A stretch of 64,000 nucleotides of DNA from Bidens hawaiensis (Eukaryota; Streptophyta; Magnoliopsida; Asterales; Asteraceae): the NCBI GenBank assembly GCA_021521415.1, contig JAIQDT010001947.1:248001-312000 (forward strand), written 5' to 3'. Below are positions 1 through 11,893 of this stretch, piece after piece; positions within the stretch are counted from its first letter, which is position 1; the number at the start of each line of letters is the position of its first letter. The notes under the pieces are model-generated. The model made no database searches. It saw only the letters and a list, made by a program, of their open reading frames with translations, and was not told the origin of the DNA. Both the position numbers and the translations under genes were made by a program.

Positions 1-1457
1 GAAAATGACGATTAATGACCAAAAGTTTCAAGAAATCTTGAAACATCGTTCAAAGATAACCGAGCTTGAAAATGAGGTTCTTGAGTTGAAGTACAAACTG
101 GGTAAATTTAGAAATTCTTCTTTATAGTTGAATGAAATTATTGAAGTGTCTGGAAAACAAAAGGATTCAAAGAAAGGCATCGGTTTTGTTGAAATTCCAC
201 CACCTTTTCACAATGATTATAAAATCAATCCTTTTGCTAGAAAAGAAGAGGATTTGATTGAAAAAGAATATGTGATTTCTGATAAATCCAAACCGGTTAT
301 AATAGAAACTGTTAAAACCCAAGTTGCTCCTCAAAAACCTCATGTTCAAAGCAACAAAGTCTTTGTTGAAGATGTTGACAACGTGATTATCGAAGACGTG
401 TTTGAACCTGAGGTAATACACAAGAATAATAACATTCCAAGTTCTAATCATATTCTTTGCAAGCCTCAAGAATTTGAGGAAGCTGTGTATGGTTCATTCA
501 AGTCTCAAGTGAAAAAGGAAGAAACTGTGAAACCTAAACCAATGAAGGAAAAGAAGTCAGATAAACAAAAGATTTATGATGAGGACTTAACACGTTTTAT
601 TAATCCTCCTAGTTCTAAGCCATCATCTGTTAGAGTTTTCAAGTTGAAAGGAACTGACACAATGTTTACTGAGAAAGAACATTCCAATTAGTATCATTAA
701 ACCAGAACTGATTGAGAGTGTATTTCACAATGAAACATCACAGGTTCAAGAACTTGAAAGTCTTTATGCTCAAGCAAAAACATCAGTTTCTTTTGATCCA
801 TTGACTAAAGCCAAGCAAGTGTTAACACATGCTAAAAGGATTAATTTTGTAAAGTCAACTGGAACAGATACTCTGAAAAGTTTTTCAAATTGTTCAAACT
901 TAGATTTTTACTTGAAGAAGAAATCTGAGTTATCTGATGAGTTTGTTAAGAGCATGACCAAAAATGTGAGCCATCATCAATCTTCTGCATAATTTGCTCC
1001 AACTAATTCTCAACATCATCGTGTGGACATGCGAAGCTGTTTTCTTTGTGGTCAGCATGGTCATGTTGTGAGAAATTGTAGTCAGAAGAGCTATCAGAAT
1101 ATTCATCCTTTTATCAAAGACCATTCCAAACCGGTTCCTTTGGTAAAAGAGATTCTGAAATGACCTGTGTCGTATGCTGGTGATACTCATATTATGTTCT
1201 CTAATGTGAAACCTCGAAAGGTGATTCATGTTAATGAGACTCATGGTCAAGTGAAACCCAAGTTTATTCCAACTGCACCGTTATGCAAGAATGAGAATTC
1301 AAATGTGGTTCAAGCAGCTTACTTAAGACAAAAGTCTAAGAAGCCGGTAACTTATTCACAAGTGGCTGAACAACAGTTGAAGTCTGTTAAATTTAATGAT
1401 CAAAGAGAAAACCAAAAGGTGCCCAAGACTGAGGCATGGGCTGCCTTTTTGAACTAA
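1..1457 (+). pseudogene. Copia A gag, C-terminal part (decayed)
   Basis: The capsid/nucleocapsid precursor of element A, N-terminus outside the window. A charged, coiled-coil-like start is followed by a GIGFVEIPPP stretch (near 176-205) that matches GIGFSEVPPP in element J. A CCHC zinc knuckle for RNA binding lies at 1038-1079 (C-x2-C-x4-H-x4-C, CFLCGQHGHVVRNC). The frame changes near 690-800, with stops at 689-691 and 990-992. The last gag-frame stop is at 1455-1457, overlapping by a few bases the frame that encodes protease. The copy is broken and would not make a full Gag. Confidence 0.8.
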
Positions 1458-4400
1458 TCATCTTTACTTTGTGTGTAGGGTTTCATCCAAGACTGTGTCT
1501 GGTGAAAACTGGATAATGGATAGTGGATGTTCTCATCATATCACTGGGAATCTCGATCTATTAACCAACGTGAAACATATTCAAGGGGGTTATGTAGCGT
1601 TTGCTGGGAATTCTGGGGGCATGATCACACAAGAAGGTGAAGTTTCAAATGGTCATATTACTTTTGAAAAAGTAAATTTATTGTGACAAGGTGGATCATA
1701 ACTTATTAAGTGTATCACAAATTTGTGATAAGAAATACACAACGATATTTACTGACAAAGAATGTCTTATCTTGAAACCGGGTTATGTGATTCTCGAGGA
1801 CATGGTTGTGATGCGATCACCACGATCAAATGATATTTATGTCTTAAACATGAGCTCTAAAGTTTCCACATAGATCGAAACATGTTTTGTCTCGAAAGCA
1901 ACTGAGAAAGATTTGATTCTATGGCATCGTAGAATGGGTCACACACATGTTAGAAAGATGAACTATTTAATGGCTAATGATTTAGTGGAAGGTGTCTCGT
2001 GGAAGAATTTTAAATTATCTGATCACTGTGTTGCCTGCAAAAAGGGCAAGCAGAAGAAGAAGACACATCCCTCTAAGTTATTAAACTCCATTAATACTCT
2101 TATTGAAAGACTTCATATGGATTTATTTGGTCCTGTGAATCGTGCGAGTATTTCTAGGGATTGGTATTATCTTGTGGTGACTGATGATTATTCAAGATAC
2201 TCATGGGTGTTATTTATGAGTTCAAAAGATCAAACATCGGTTTTGGTACAAAACCTTATCACCAAGATCGAATCACTATACAAACAAAAAGTGAGGAGAA
2301 TCCGAAGTGATAATGGTACTGAATTCAAAAACACTGTATTAGATTTCTTTTGTGTTCAAAAAGGAATTCATCGAGAATACAATGCACCTTATGTACCTCA
2401 ACAAAATGGTGTTGCTGAACGAAAGAATCGAACCTTGATTGAAGCTGCACGAACTATGCTCGCTGATTCTAAGCTTCCCGTCCAATTCTGGAATGAGGCG
2501 GTGAATACAGCTTGCTATCCGCTTAATCGGGTTCTAACTGTTAAATGACTCAAGAAGACAAGTTATGAGTTGTTGAATAATCGAAAACCTAACTTAAAGT
2601 ACCTGGAACCTTTTGGGTGTCCGTGTACAATGTTGAAGAAGGATGCATGTAAATTTGAAGAAAAAGCTATCGAAGGGTATTTCTTGGGATATGCATCTCC
2701 AACGAAAAGGGTATTTAACTTCACATCTGGTTGTGTTGAAGAATGGTACCATGTGGACTGTCAAAAGTACACAACTCCTCCTCAAGGGAAAGGTCCCGAC
2801 TGGATGTTTGACTATGGTAGTTTATTTAATTCATTTACTCCATCGATTGAACATATAAACGAAGATGTGGTTCGAGCATACTTTGAAGATCAATTGGCCA
2901 TTCCAAGATTTTCAAGTTCTAATGATGTTGAAGCTCCATCTATAGCTACAATTGAGGAACCTCATGTTGCTTCTCCAGTTGCTTTTGATAATGTATCTAC
3001 TTCTTTTGATGATGAGCAAGTTAATGATCAAGTTATTGAACTTGATAGTGATGTTTCATCTCCTGAGCTTGGTGAACATTACACTAACTTATTTGATAAT
3101 GTTGCTGTTCCTGAGAATCCTCCTCTTCGGATTCATGGTTATCACCTACAGGAAAACATCATTGGAGAACTTGATGTGGGCGTTCATACACGTCATCAAG
3201 TTGCTTCGTCAAGTGATAATAATGTATTATGTGCATATGCTGATTTACATTCATCGGGAATTGTAAATCTTGCAAAATTCACTTGCTTTCTATCTCAAGT
3301 TGAGCGAACGACGGCTCGTAAGGCACTTGAAGATACTTCTTGGGTAGAAGCTATGCAAGAAGAATTACAACAATTTGCACGTTTGGGTGTTTGGGACTTA
3401 ATCGACAAACCTGCTAGAGTCAAGAAAGCTATTCCTACTAAGTGGGTTATTTAAATGTAAGAAAGACGATCGAGGGGTGATTGTCAGAAACAAAGCACGT
3501 TTGGTTGTGCAAGGTTTTCATCAGCAAGAGGGTGTTGATTACACAGAGGTATATGCTCCAGTTGCAAGATTAGAGTCGATTCGAATCTTTCTGGCATATG
3601 CTGCTTACAAGAATATCAAGGTCTATCAAATGGATGTTAAAAGTGCTTTTCTCAATGGTGAAATACACGAAGAAGTGTTTGTTTTACAGCCTCCTGGTTT
3701 TGAAGATCCTGATTATCCTGACCGAGTTTACCGATTAAACAAAGCCCTGTATGGTCTACATCAAGCCCCGAGAGCTTGGTATGGCACGCTTGCCGACCAT
3801 CTGACTGATAACGGCTTCAAATGAGGGACTGTCGACTGAACTTTATTTCATAAAACTGTTGGTGACGATCTTCTCCTAGTTCAGATTTATGTTGACGATA
3901 TTATTTTTGGGTCTACAAACGACACGTTGTGTAAGGAGTTCGAGAAGTCTATGCAAACAAAGTTTGAGATGAGTTCGATGGGAGAGATGAATTTCTTCTT
4001 AGGATTGCAAGTTTACCAGTCAGCTAACGAAATCTTTATTCATCAGACAAAGTATGTGAACGATGTCTTGAGCCGATTCAAGATATATGCCGGAAAAATC
4101 CCTTCTACTCCTCTCCCAGTGGGTCACAATTTATCACCGGATGAATTAGAGAATACCGTTGATCCTACCCTCTATCGTGCCATGATCGGTTCTTTAATGT
4201 ATCTAACGGCTTCTCGCCCTGACATTATGTTTGCTGTTTGTCTTTGTCCTAGGTTTCAAGCAAGTCCACGAGTGACTCACCTAGCTGCGGTTAAGAGAAT
4301 ACTTCAGTATTTGAGGGGAAATCCAGACATCGGGTTGTGGTACCCCAAGGATGATACTTTTGATCTTACTGCTTATTCAGACTCGGACTATGGAGGTTGC

Positions 4401-4850
4401 AAGATCAACTTTAAATCAACGACTGCAGGATGTCAATTTTTAGGAAATCGGCTTGTTTCTTGGTAGTGTAAGAAGCATACAACGGTCTCCACTTCAACCG
4501 CCGAAGCTGAGTATGTTGCAGCCTCGAGTTGCTGTTCCCAGGTTTTGTGGATACAACAACATCTTCGCGACTATGGTTTGAAGTTTCTTACTACTCCTAT
4601 TTTGATTGATAATTCTGCTGCAATTTCTATCACAAAGAATCCTGTACCACATTCGAAAACAAAACATATTGAAATTCGATATCACTTTATACGGGATTGC
4701 TTTGAGAAGAAGTTGATTGACCTTGAGAAAGTACATACTGACTTTCAGAATGCCGATCTGTTTACCAAAGCTTTTGACAAAACGCATTTTCAATTTTTGC
4801 TTGGTTTAAATGGATTGAAGACCCTTGCTGATATCCTTAAACAAGGATGA
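1453..4850 (+). pseudogene. Copia A pol (PR-IN-RT-RH), decayed
   Basis: The enzymes for reverse transcription and integration. In order: aspartic protease with intact DSGCS motif (about 1516-1530); GAG-pre-integrase LWHRRMGH (about 1918); integrase core with D in HMDLFGP (about 2111), D in SDNGTEF (about 2306) and E in VAERKNRT (about 2410); reverse transcriptase with [10 protein letters not shown] (about 3630) and intact YVDD at 3888-3899; RNase H with SDSDYGGC (about 4380); C-terminus ending ILKQG. Frameshifts lie near 1685 and 3453. In-frame stops lie near 2546, 3823, 3837 and 4465. Compared with J, the one at 4464 replaces a Gln codon. It is non-functional, although several catalytic motifs survive. 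Confidence 0.9.
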
Positions 4851-5262
4851 CTATCTTTATTTCCTGTTATTTCTTTTAAAATTTATTTGGTTTTAGGGGG
4901 TGAAAATCTAGAAAATACAAAAAGATTGTGCTTTTCACTTGTATAGATAAAATCCAAAAACATTAAAAATTTAGAAAAATAAAAAATATTGTGATTTCTT
5001 TTCTTTAATGTTGTTCTCTTTAAAATTTTCTTTGAAAAACCAAAAACATTTTAAAATTTGAAAATCCAAAAAGATTGTAATTTCAGTTTGTACAGAAAAA
5101 TCTGAAAATCCAAAAAGACTGTGAAGTTTATTTTGTTTCTAAGAAAATTGAAAAAGACAAAAATATTGTCTTTTTAAAGTATGTATAGAGAAAAACCAAA
5201 AAGATTTTTGCATACATTCGTAGAAAAAATTATGTCAATTATCTACATTTGAAGGGCATGTA
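4851..5262 (+). other. Copia A noncoding 3' region, left part
   Basis: AT-rich sequence just after pol. A purine run TTTTAGGGGGTGAAAA near 4890 resembles a polypurine tract. Between about 4905 and 5230 a motif like AAAATCCAAAAAGATTGT recurs at least six times with variation. It ends in TTTGAAGGGCATGTA, which matches a conserved block after pol in J (TTTGAAGGACAC). Element B is inserted here; the target copy ATGTA is at 5258-5262. Confidence 0.7.
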
Positions 5263-6164
5263 TGTGACACTCGTCAATTTCAGGTTAACTCCGTTAACTC
5301 AACTCCGTCAATTCAAACTTAAAGATCATTGAATCTATAACGCACACCTCATTACATTTAAACTAGGGTTTAAATGACGCTTAACACTTACTACATGTGT
5401 AGTCTTTCGGGATTTGCACCGAAACGCAAACGAGTTGACGCAAACGATTGGTGAATAAACGAAAAACGTCAAAACAATAATTATGTGATGATTATGTGTT
5501 AGACTTATGTGTTATGTGATAACATTGTTATAAACGTTAACTCAATGTGCTAGAACTAGTTAATTAAGTTAGAAAAGTAACATTTGAAAGTGGAGGGACC
5601 TAGATGTAACATGTTATTATTATTAATAATAATAAACCTAAAACCTCAATTGGCTAACACGTACCATGGTCTGGATGACCTGGTGACATGGCACTTGATA
5701 AACAGTCAGCTTTGGTGTCGAACACTTAGTAATACCTGTATAGGCTAGCTACCTATCGATATATAATTGATTTAACACTATCTGGTAACGCAAAACGCTG
5801 AACGCAAAACGCTAAACCCAAAACGCTGAACGCAAATGCTAAACACTTTACTTTATATAAACTTGTGAACTCACCAACCTTGTGTTGATACTTTTAGTAT
5901 GTTATTCTCAGGTAGCCGAGGCGGGCGCGCGGTATAGGATCATGCATGGTTTTTGAACATTCTGATATTAAACATGTTTTAACTATTATTACTTGGGTTT
6001 TTAAGTCGTCCTGCGTGACGCAACTTTTGCCTTTTGGTTTTTACGCTTCCGCACTTAATTTCATTTAAACGTTTTTATGGTTTGATTATAACTGATGATT
6101 CCGATCCTGTTAGTTCACACCCTCTGACGGTAAAACTCCGTTAGTGGAATTTGAGGGTGTGACA
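5263..6164 (+). repeat. 5' LTR of element B, internally deleted
   Basis: 902 bp against 2,556 bp for its partner. It matches the 3' LTR from its start to about 5645 and again from about 5650 (TTGGCTAACACG) to the end, so about 1.65 kb is missing. The retained right part has a TATA-like box (TATATAAA, about 5855) preceded by an ACGCAAAACGCT tandem array at 5787-5855. The core promoter is therefore kept while the U3 middle is gone. Confidence 0.92.
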
Positions 6165-6167
6165 GAT

Positions 6168-6180
6168 TGGTATCAGAGCC
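6168..6180 (+). other. Primer-binding site of B (initiator tRNA-Met)
   Basis: TGGTATCAGAGCC lies 3 nt after the LTR end. It is the standard plant complement to the 3' end of initiator tRNA-Met, where minus-strand synthesis would start. Confidence 0.93.
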
Positions 6181-6339
6181 ATTGGTTATAGCGAACTAGA
6201 AATTGCATGCATACTAGACTATAACCGCGACAACCCATTAGTTATAATGATACGCACTGCATAGATTTGTGTAGTCTTTGTTATCTTATCTCTTTACCCC
6301 TTTCACTCAAACGAGCGCATACACGGCTTACCTGTAGGA

Positions 6340-7083
6340 ATGTCGACGCCGCCATCATCATCATCATCCGATCCGATGACTCATGCTCACGGGAAAGAAC
6401 CACAGATACCTACCGCATGGCCACCCCGAGTAGTTCCGGAACTCGAAGCTCCCGCACCGAAGAGGTATCGCTTATCCGGAGGCATGTACGAAAACGAAGT
6501 TAGCTGGGATTGGTACCCTAATTTGATCAGACGTATGGTCTATCGCGAATAAGTTCCCCCGCTACCCCACCCGAACCATCCTGCTTATCCCAACACCTTA
6601 CCACCCATAACCGAACCTGTAGAGCGTGTGCTCGCAGCTGTTGTTTCTTGTTTGGAGCGTGATGTTGGTTACATACGCTATACGAGAGCGAACGTTTTCG
6701 GACTGTTAAAAGATGGAACCGAAACTAATGAGAAAATTTCCCGCATGACAGTAGCAATGAAGGAAATGCAAGAGGCTAGTGATCAACAGATGAAGATTAT
6801 GAGAAAGATGAAAGCCGAGATGATAGACTTGCAAGAGCAACTCCAAGTAGCAAGGACCCGAACCGAGATAGCTTTAGAGCGCTGCGATGTCTTACAAATG
6901 CAAATTGCTCAGAACGCAGCTGAACCTGAAGCAGAGCCTGAGGCAGAGCCTGAAGAGGAACCCGAAGAAGATCCCGAAGAGGAGCCTGAGGAGGATCCCG
7001 AGGAGGAACCTGAAGAAGAACTGGAGGAAGAACCGGCAGAGGAGGAGGCACACTCAGAGGTGTCCTCAGACGATGACATCTAA
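6340..7083 (+). pseudogene. ORF0 of element B: leader ORF with coiled coil and acidic tail, function unknown
   Basis: I do not recognise this protein. From ATG (MSTPPSSSSSD) it is a single 248-codon frame between PBS and gag, interrupted only by TAA at 6550-6552 where element C has CAA (Gln). Residues 1-70 are Ser/Pro-rich with an RYRLSGGMYENEVSWDWYP segment. About residues 130-195 look like a heptad coiled coil. The last 50 or so are an E/P/D-rich repeat (EPEAEPEAEPEEEPEED) ending SSDDDI. The same ORF occurs in C with a different stop, so the ancestor was open. It may be an accessory or Gag-like partner; that is inference. Conserved length and reading frame argue for real coding. Confidence 0.72.
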
Positions 7084-7306
7084 GGATGATAACACCAAGA
7101 TGGAGGGGTTGTCTCCATCCAAACTATTATTTTTCTATAATTTTAAGGATTAGTTTTAATCATGAATTATTATTTGGATTAATATATGGTTGTGATGTGA
7201 TGTTTGTTCCTTTTATTTCTTTCTTATCTATCTTTTATTACATGTATGGTGTGTTTCATATGAAAGAAAAATTCATGTTTAACATTTTATGCTGTGATTC
7301 TAGGAA
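7084..7306 (+). other. AT-rich spacer between ORF0 and gag
   Basis: About 220 bp of T-rich sequence with no long frame. It ends in TGTGATTCTAG directly before GAAATGG, the gag start. The pyrimidine-rich run and terminal AG resemble a splice acceptor, and the same ending occurs in C (antisense, about 23525-23540). Splicing is not demonstrated. Confidence 0.5.
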
Positions 7307-8460
7307 ATGGCAGGAAGAAATGCTGGACACGGACGTGGTAACATCAACCTGACTGCAGCAGAACTCCAAACTCTGCTGAATGACCACGCGACGACCGCTC
7401 TAGCCACACATGTACAGAACCAAGCTGGAGGTCCAATTGGAACGTGTACCTTCAAATATTCTTGACTGCAAGCCCAATACGTTTAAGGGCACCGAGGGAG
7501 CTATAGGCTTCCTGCGTTGGGCTGAGAAGGCCGAGTCGGTGTTTGAGATGTGTAATTGTCCCCCTGCCAGTAGGGTCAAATTTGCTACTGGAACACTTGA
7601 AGATTCTGCCCTCACATGGTGGAATTCAAACGTGCAGATCCTTGGATTGGAACTGGCTAACGCGATGAACAGGGAGGAGTTCAAAAACATGATGCGAGAA
7701 GAGTACTGTCCTAGGGAGGAGATTCCAAAGTTGGAATCCGAGTTTTGGTCATTGAAGATGGTGGGTTCAGAAATCGAAGCCTACACCACCCGTTCTCACG
7801 AGTTGGCGGTGATGTGTCCACGGATGGTAGACCCGCCGAGTAAGAGGATTGAAATGTATATTGATGGGTTAGCACCGCAAATTCAGGGCATGGTGACGTC
7901 TTCCAGACCAGCCACGATTCAACAAGCGATTCGGTTAGCTCACAAACTAACGGATCAAGCAGTGACGCAAGGTGCGCTACCACCTAGGGGTTCAACCACT
8001 AAAGCCCGTGACAACCCGAGTGCTGACAACAACAGCAACAACCCGAGCAGCGGAAAGAGAAAGTTTGACAACACCAGATCCTCATCCTCGAATCCCCCAC
8101 AGCAACAACACTACCGTAAGCCCTGATTCACCCGGAACTTCAACAATCAGGGTCATAACAACAATAACAACGGTAGCGGGCAGGGTTCGAGCGGCTATGC
8201 TGGGAAGTACCCGAAGTGCAACAGGTGTAACTATCATCATGCTGGCCCGTGTGACCGTGTCAAGTGTCTGAGATGAGAAAAGATGGGTCACCATGCAAAG
8301 GAATGTAGAGGAGACCTTACGGCAAAGGGTGCTCCTAAACCACCTATGACGACGAAGGGATGTTTCGAATGTGGGCAGGAAGGTGATTTCAGGAAAGATT
8401 GTCCCAAGCTGAAACCGAACGACAACAATGGAGGTAATGGAAGTGGCAGTGGTGGTGGAA
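7307..8460 (+). pseudogene. Element B gag, frameshifted
   Basis: The capsid/nucleocapsid precursor. ATG at 7307 begins MAGRNAGHGRG, as in C. The frame breaks near 7455, where B lacks two bases compared with C; the main frame then runs from about 7456. The central region has the retrotransposon gag fold signature (FLRWAEKAESVFEMC, LTWWNSNV, MMREEYCPR). A basic, Asn/Ser-rich linker leads to the knuckles CNRCNYHHAGPC, MGHHAKEC and CFECGQEGDFRKDC; in the last the usual His is Asp. In-frame TGA stops lie at 8124-8126 and 8275-8277. The product would package element RNA if intact. Confidence 0.88.
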
Positions 8461-11400
8461 ACAATGGTAAAGGAAGAGCTTTTGTTATTGGGTCGAGTCA
8501 AGCCCGCAATGATCCGTACGTGGTTACTGGTAAGTTCCCTGTGAACGATTGTTTTGCTTCTGTATTGTTTGACACTGGAGCTGATAGGAGTTTTGTGTCG
8601 AAAGCCTTTAGTCAACTCTTAGACCTAACTCCAACCCCGTTAGATGCTAAGTTTCCTGTTGAATTAGCTGACGGTAAGACTATAGTAACGACTCATGTAC
8701 TTGCGGGATGTAAGTTAAAACTGGCAGGTCATGTCTTTGATATCGACCTTATTCCTTTTACGCTTAGTAGTTTCGATGTCGTGGTCGGCATGGACTGGTT
8801 ATCCGAGAACCGAGCGGAGATTATATGTCACGACAAGATAGTCCACATTACTACCCCTTCCGGCGAGATCATTTCGATCCGGGGCGAGAGAAGCGGTATG
8901 ACCACCAGCGTTATCACCCTCATGAAGGCGCAGAAGTATCTATGAAAGGGTCATCCGGCAATTTTGGCGCAGATTGTTGAGAAACCCGCGGAAGAGAAGC
9001 GAATTGAAGATATACCGACTGTGCGAGATTTCCCGGAAGTTTTCCCGGAGGATTTGCCCGGACTCCCTCCTATTCGACAAGTCGAATTCCAAATCGAGTT
9101 GACACCCGGTGCAGCACCCATAGCACGAGCCCCGTATCGGCTCGCACCGGCGGAGCTTCAGGAGCTGTCCACTCAGTTACAAGATTTGTTGGATAAGGGT
9201 TTTATCCGACCTAGCTCATCACCATGGGGAGCCCCTGTCTTATTTGTCCGAAAGAAGGACGAGACTTTCCGCATGTGCATCGACTACCGGGAGTTGAACA
9301 AGGTGACGGTCAAGAACCGTTATCCTTTACCCCGAATTGATGATCTGTTTGATCAGCTTCAAGGATCGAGTTTTTACTCGAAAATCAATCTGCGGTCTGG
9401 TTACCATCAATTAAGAGTGCGCGAGGAAGATATTCCAAAGACGGTTTCAGAACACGGTATGGTCACTACGAGTTTTTGGTTATGCCTTTTGGACTAACTA
9501 ACGCACCAGCCGTATTTATGGATCTCATGAATCGAGTATGCAAGGCGTACCTCGACAAGTTTGTGATCGTGTTTATTGAAGATATCCTGGTCTACTCCAA
9601 GGACAAGGCTGACCATGAGGAACACTTAAGGGTAATTCTGGAATTATTGAAGAAGGAACAACTGTATGCTAAGCTCTCGAAATGCGAATTTTGGCTTCGC
9701 GAGGTTCACTTTTTAGGACATGTGATCAACGAAAATGGTATCCATGTCGATCCCGGTAAGGTAGAGGCCATCAAAAACTGGGAAGCACCTAAGACTCCGA
9801 CTGAGGTGCGGCAATTCCTAGGATTGGCCGGCTACTACCGGCGTTTCATTGAAGGATTTTCAAAGATTGCTCAACCCCTCACCGCTTTGACTCACAAGGG
9901 TACTAAGTACAATTGGGGTGACGCGCAAGAATCCGCTTTTCAACTGTTGAAAACCAAACTCTGTAGCGCCCCTATTCTAGCCCTACCCGAGGGAACGGAG
10001 AATTTTGAGGTACACTGTGACGCATCGATACAAGGTCTCGGTTGTGTGCTGATGCAACTCGAGAAGGTTATAGCCTATGCCTCTCGACAACTACGGGTTC
10101 ACGAGAAGAACTACATGACCCATGATTTGGAACTCGGAGCTGTGGTGTTTGCCCTTAAGATATGGAGGCATTACTTGTACGGTACCAAGTTTACCATTTA
10201 CACCGACCACAAGAGTCTCCAGCATATCTACGATCAGAAGGAGCTGAACATGCGACAGCGTCGTTGGGTCGAGCTGCTTAAGGATTATGATTGTGCCATC
10301 AAGTACCACCCTAGCAAGGCCAATGTAGTGGCCGACGCCCTCAGCATAAAAGAAACAGATAAACCCAGACGAGTGCGAGCATTGCAACTCACGATTCATA
10401 CCAACTTACCCGATCAGATTCGCGAGGCGCAACTCGAAGCTTTGAAAGATGATAATCTTCCATCGGAACTCATGCGGGGCATGAACAAGCAACTTGAAAC
10501 CAAATCGGACGGGGTCCGATATTTTGAGAACCGGATTTGGGTTCCACGATACGGAGAGTTGAGAACTATGGTGATGGACGAAGCACACAAGTCCAGATAT
10601 TCTATCCACCCTGGCTCGGATAAAATGTATCATGACTTAAAGGCACTTTACTGGTGGCCGAATATGAAAGCCGACATTGCCACCTACGTGAGCAAATGCT
10701 TGACTTGTGCCAGAGTCAAAATAGAATACCAGAAACCATCTGGCCTACTACAACAACCGGAACTTCCAATGTGGAAATGGGAACACATTTCAATGGACTT
10801 CATCACGGGATTACCTAAGACACCGACGGGATGCGATACCATCTGGGTGATCGTTGACCAATTGACTAAGTCTGCACACTTCTTAGCGATTAAGGAATCG
10901 GATAAAATGGAAAGATTGACTCGCGTCTACATGAAGGAAGTAGTGTCTAGACACGGACTGCCTGTCTCAATCATTTCTGATCGAGATTCCCGTTTCACTT
11001 CGCACTTTTGGAAGTCGCTACATAGCGCACTAGGCACCCGTCTGGATATGAGCACAGCATATCATCCTCAGACGGATGGGCAAAGTGAACGAACTATTAA
11101 GACCTTAGAGGACATGTTGCGTGCATGCGTGTTGGATTTTGGAAAAAGTTGGGAACCTCACTTACCTTTGGTAGAGTTTTCGTATAATAACAGCTACCAC
11201 TCAAGTATTAAAGCAGCGCCGTTTGAAGAACTGTACGGACGGAAGTGTCGATCACCTCTCTGCTGGGAAGAGGTGGGTGACAGCCAAATCACTGGTCCAG
11301 AACTAGTACTCGAAACTTCGGAAAAGATTGTTCAAATCCGAAACCGCATGGCAACAGCACGAGATCGCCAAAAGAGTTACGCCGATAAGCGCCGAAAACC

Positions 11401-11665
11401 TCTCGAATTCCAAGTGAATGACCAAGTATTACTTAAAGTCTCACCTTGGAAAGGTGTGGTTCGCTTTGGTAAGCGAAACAAACTCAACCCCCGATATGTT
11501 GGTCCTTACCGGATAACGGAACGCGTTGGTCCGGTGGCGCACTGGCTGGACTTACCAGCGGAACTCAGCAGTGTACACAATTTTTTTCACGTATCCAATT
11601 TGAAGAAATGCCTATCTGATGAAACCCAAGTAGTCCCTTTGGACGAACTGCAAGTTGATGAATAG
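8461..11665 (+). pseudogene. Element B pol (PR-RT-RH-IN), broken
   Basis: The enzymatic polyprotein in gypsy order. Protease has FDTGADRSFVS (Asp at 8571). RT begins near PEDLPGLPP (about 9050). Its catalytic box reads FIED at 9572-9583 instead of the usual F(I/V)DD, so one metal-binding Asp is lost. RNase H includes [13 protein letters not shown] and NVVADAL (10015-10345). Integrase has the H/C zinc region (CLTCARVK) and core residues in [15 protein letters not shown] and DGQSERT. A stop lies at 8943-8945 (TGA for a likely CGA Arg). A one-base deletion near 9443 shifts the frame, and TAG at 11663 ends it before the chromodomain. Confidence 0.92.
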
Positions 11666-11893
11666 CTACGCTTCATTGAAGAACCAGTTGAAGTTTTGGA
11701 TTGGGAAACCAAAACACTCAAGCATAGCAAAATTCCAATTGTTAAGGTTCGTTGGAACTCGAGACGTGGACCGGAGTTCAAGTGGGAACGCGAGGATCAA
11801 ATGATGAAAAAGTATCCTCACCTTTTTGAAGGGCTGACCAAACACAGAAAACCGCGAAACCCGACAAACCGTCAGAAATCACCGGAGGTATGA
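11666..11893 (+). pseudogene. Chromodomain-like C-terminus of B integrase
   Basis: It continues the pol frame after the TAG at 11663-11665. The KIPIVKVRWNSRRGPEFKWE segment followed by DQMMKKYPHLF matches the pattern of chromovirus chromodomains, which are thought to steer integration to marked chromatin. It ends at TGA 11891-11893. Read alone it has no proper start, so it would be made only by readthrough of the upstream stop. Confidence 0.7.

Noticed and set aside
7972..8615. Overlapping ORFs in gag on other frames (7972-8271 +, 8082-8615 -)
   Set aside because: They are shadows of the Asn/Ser-rich gag linker; the same happens in C at 22507-22857.
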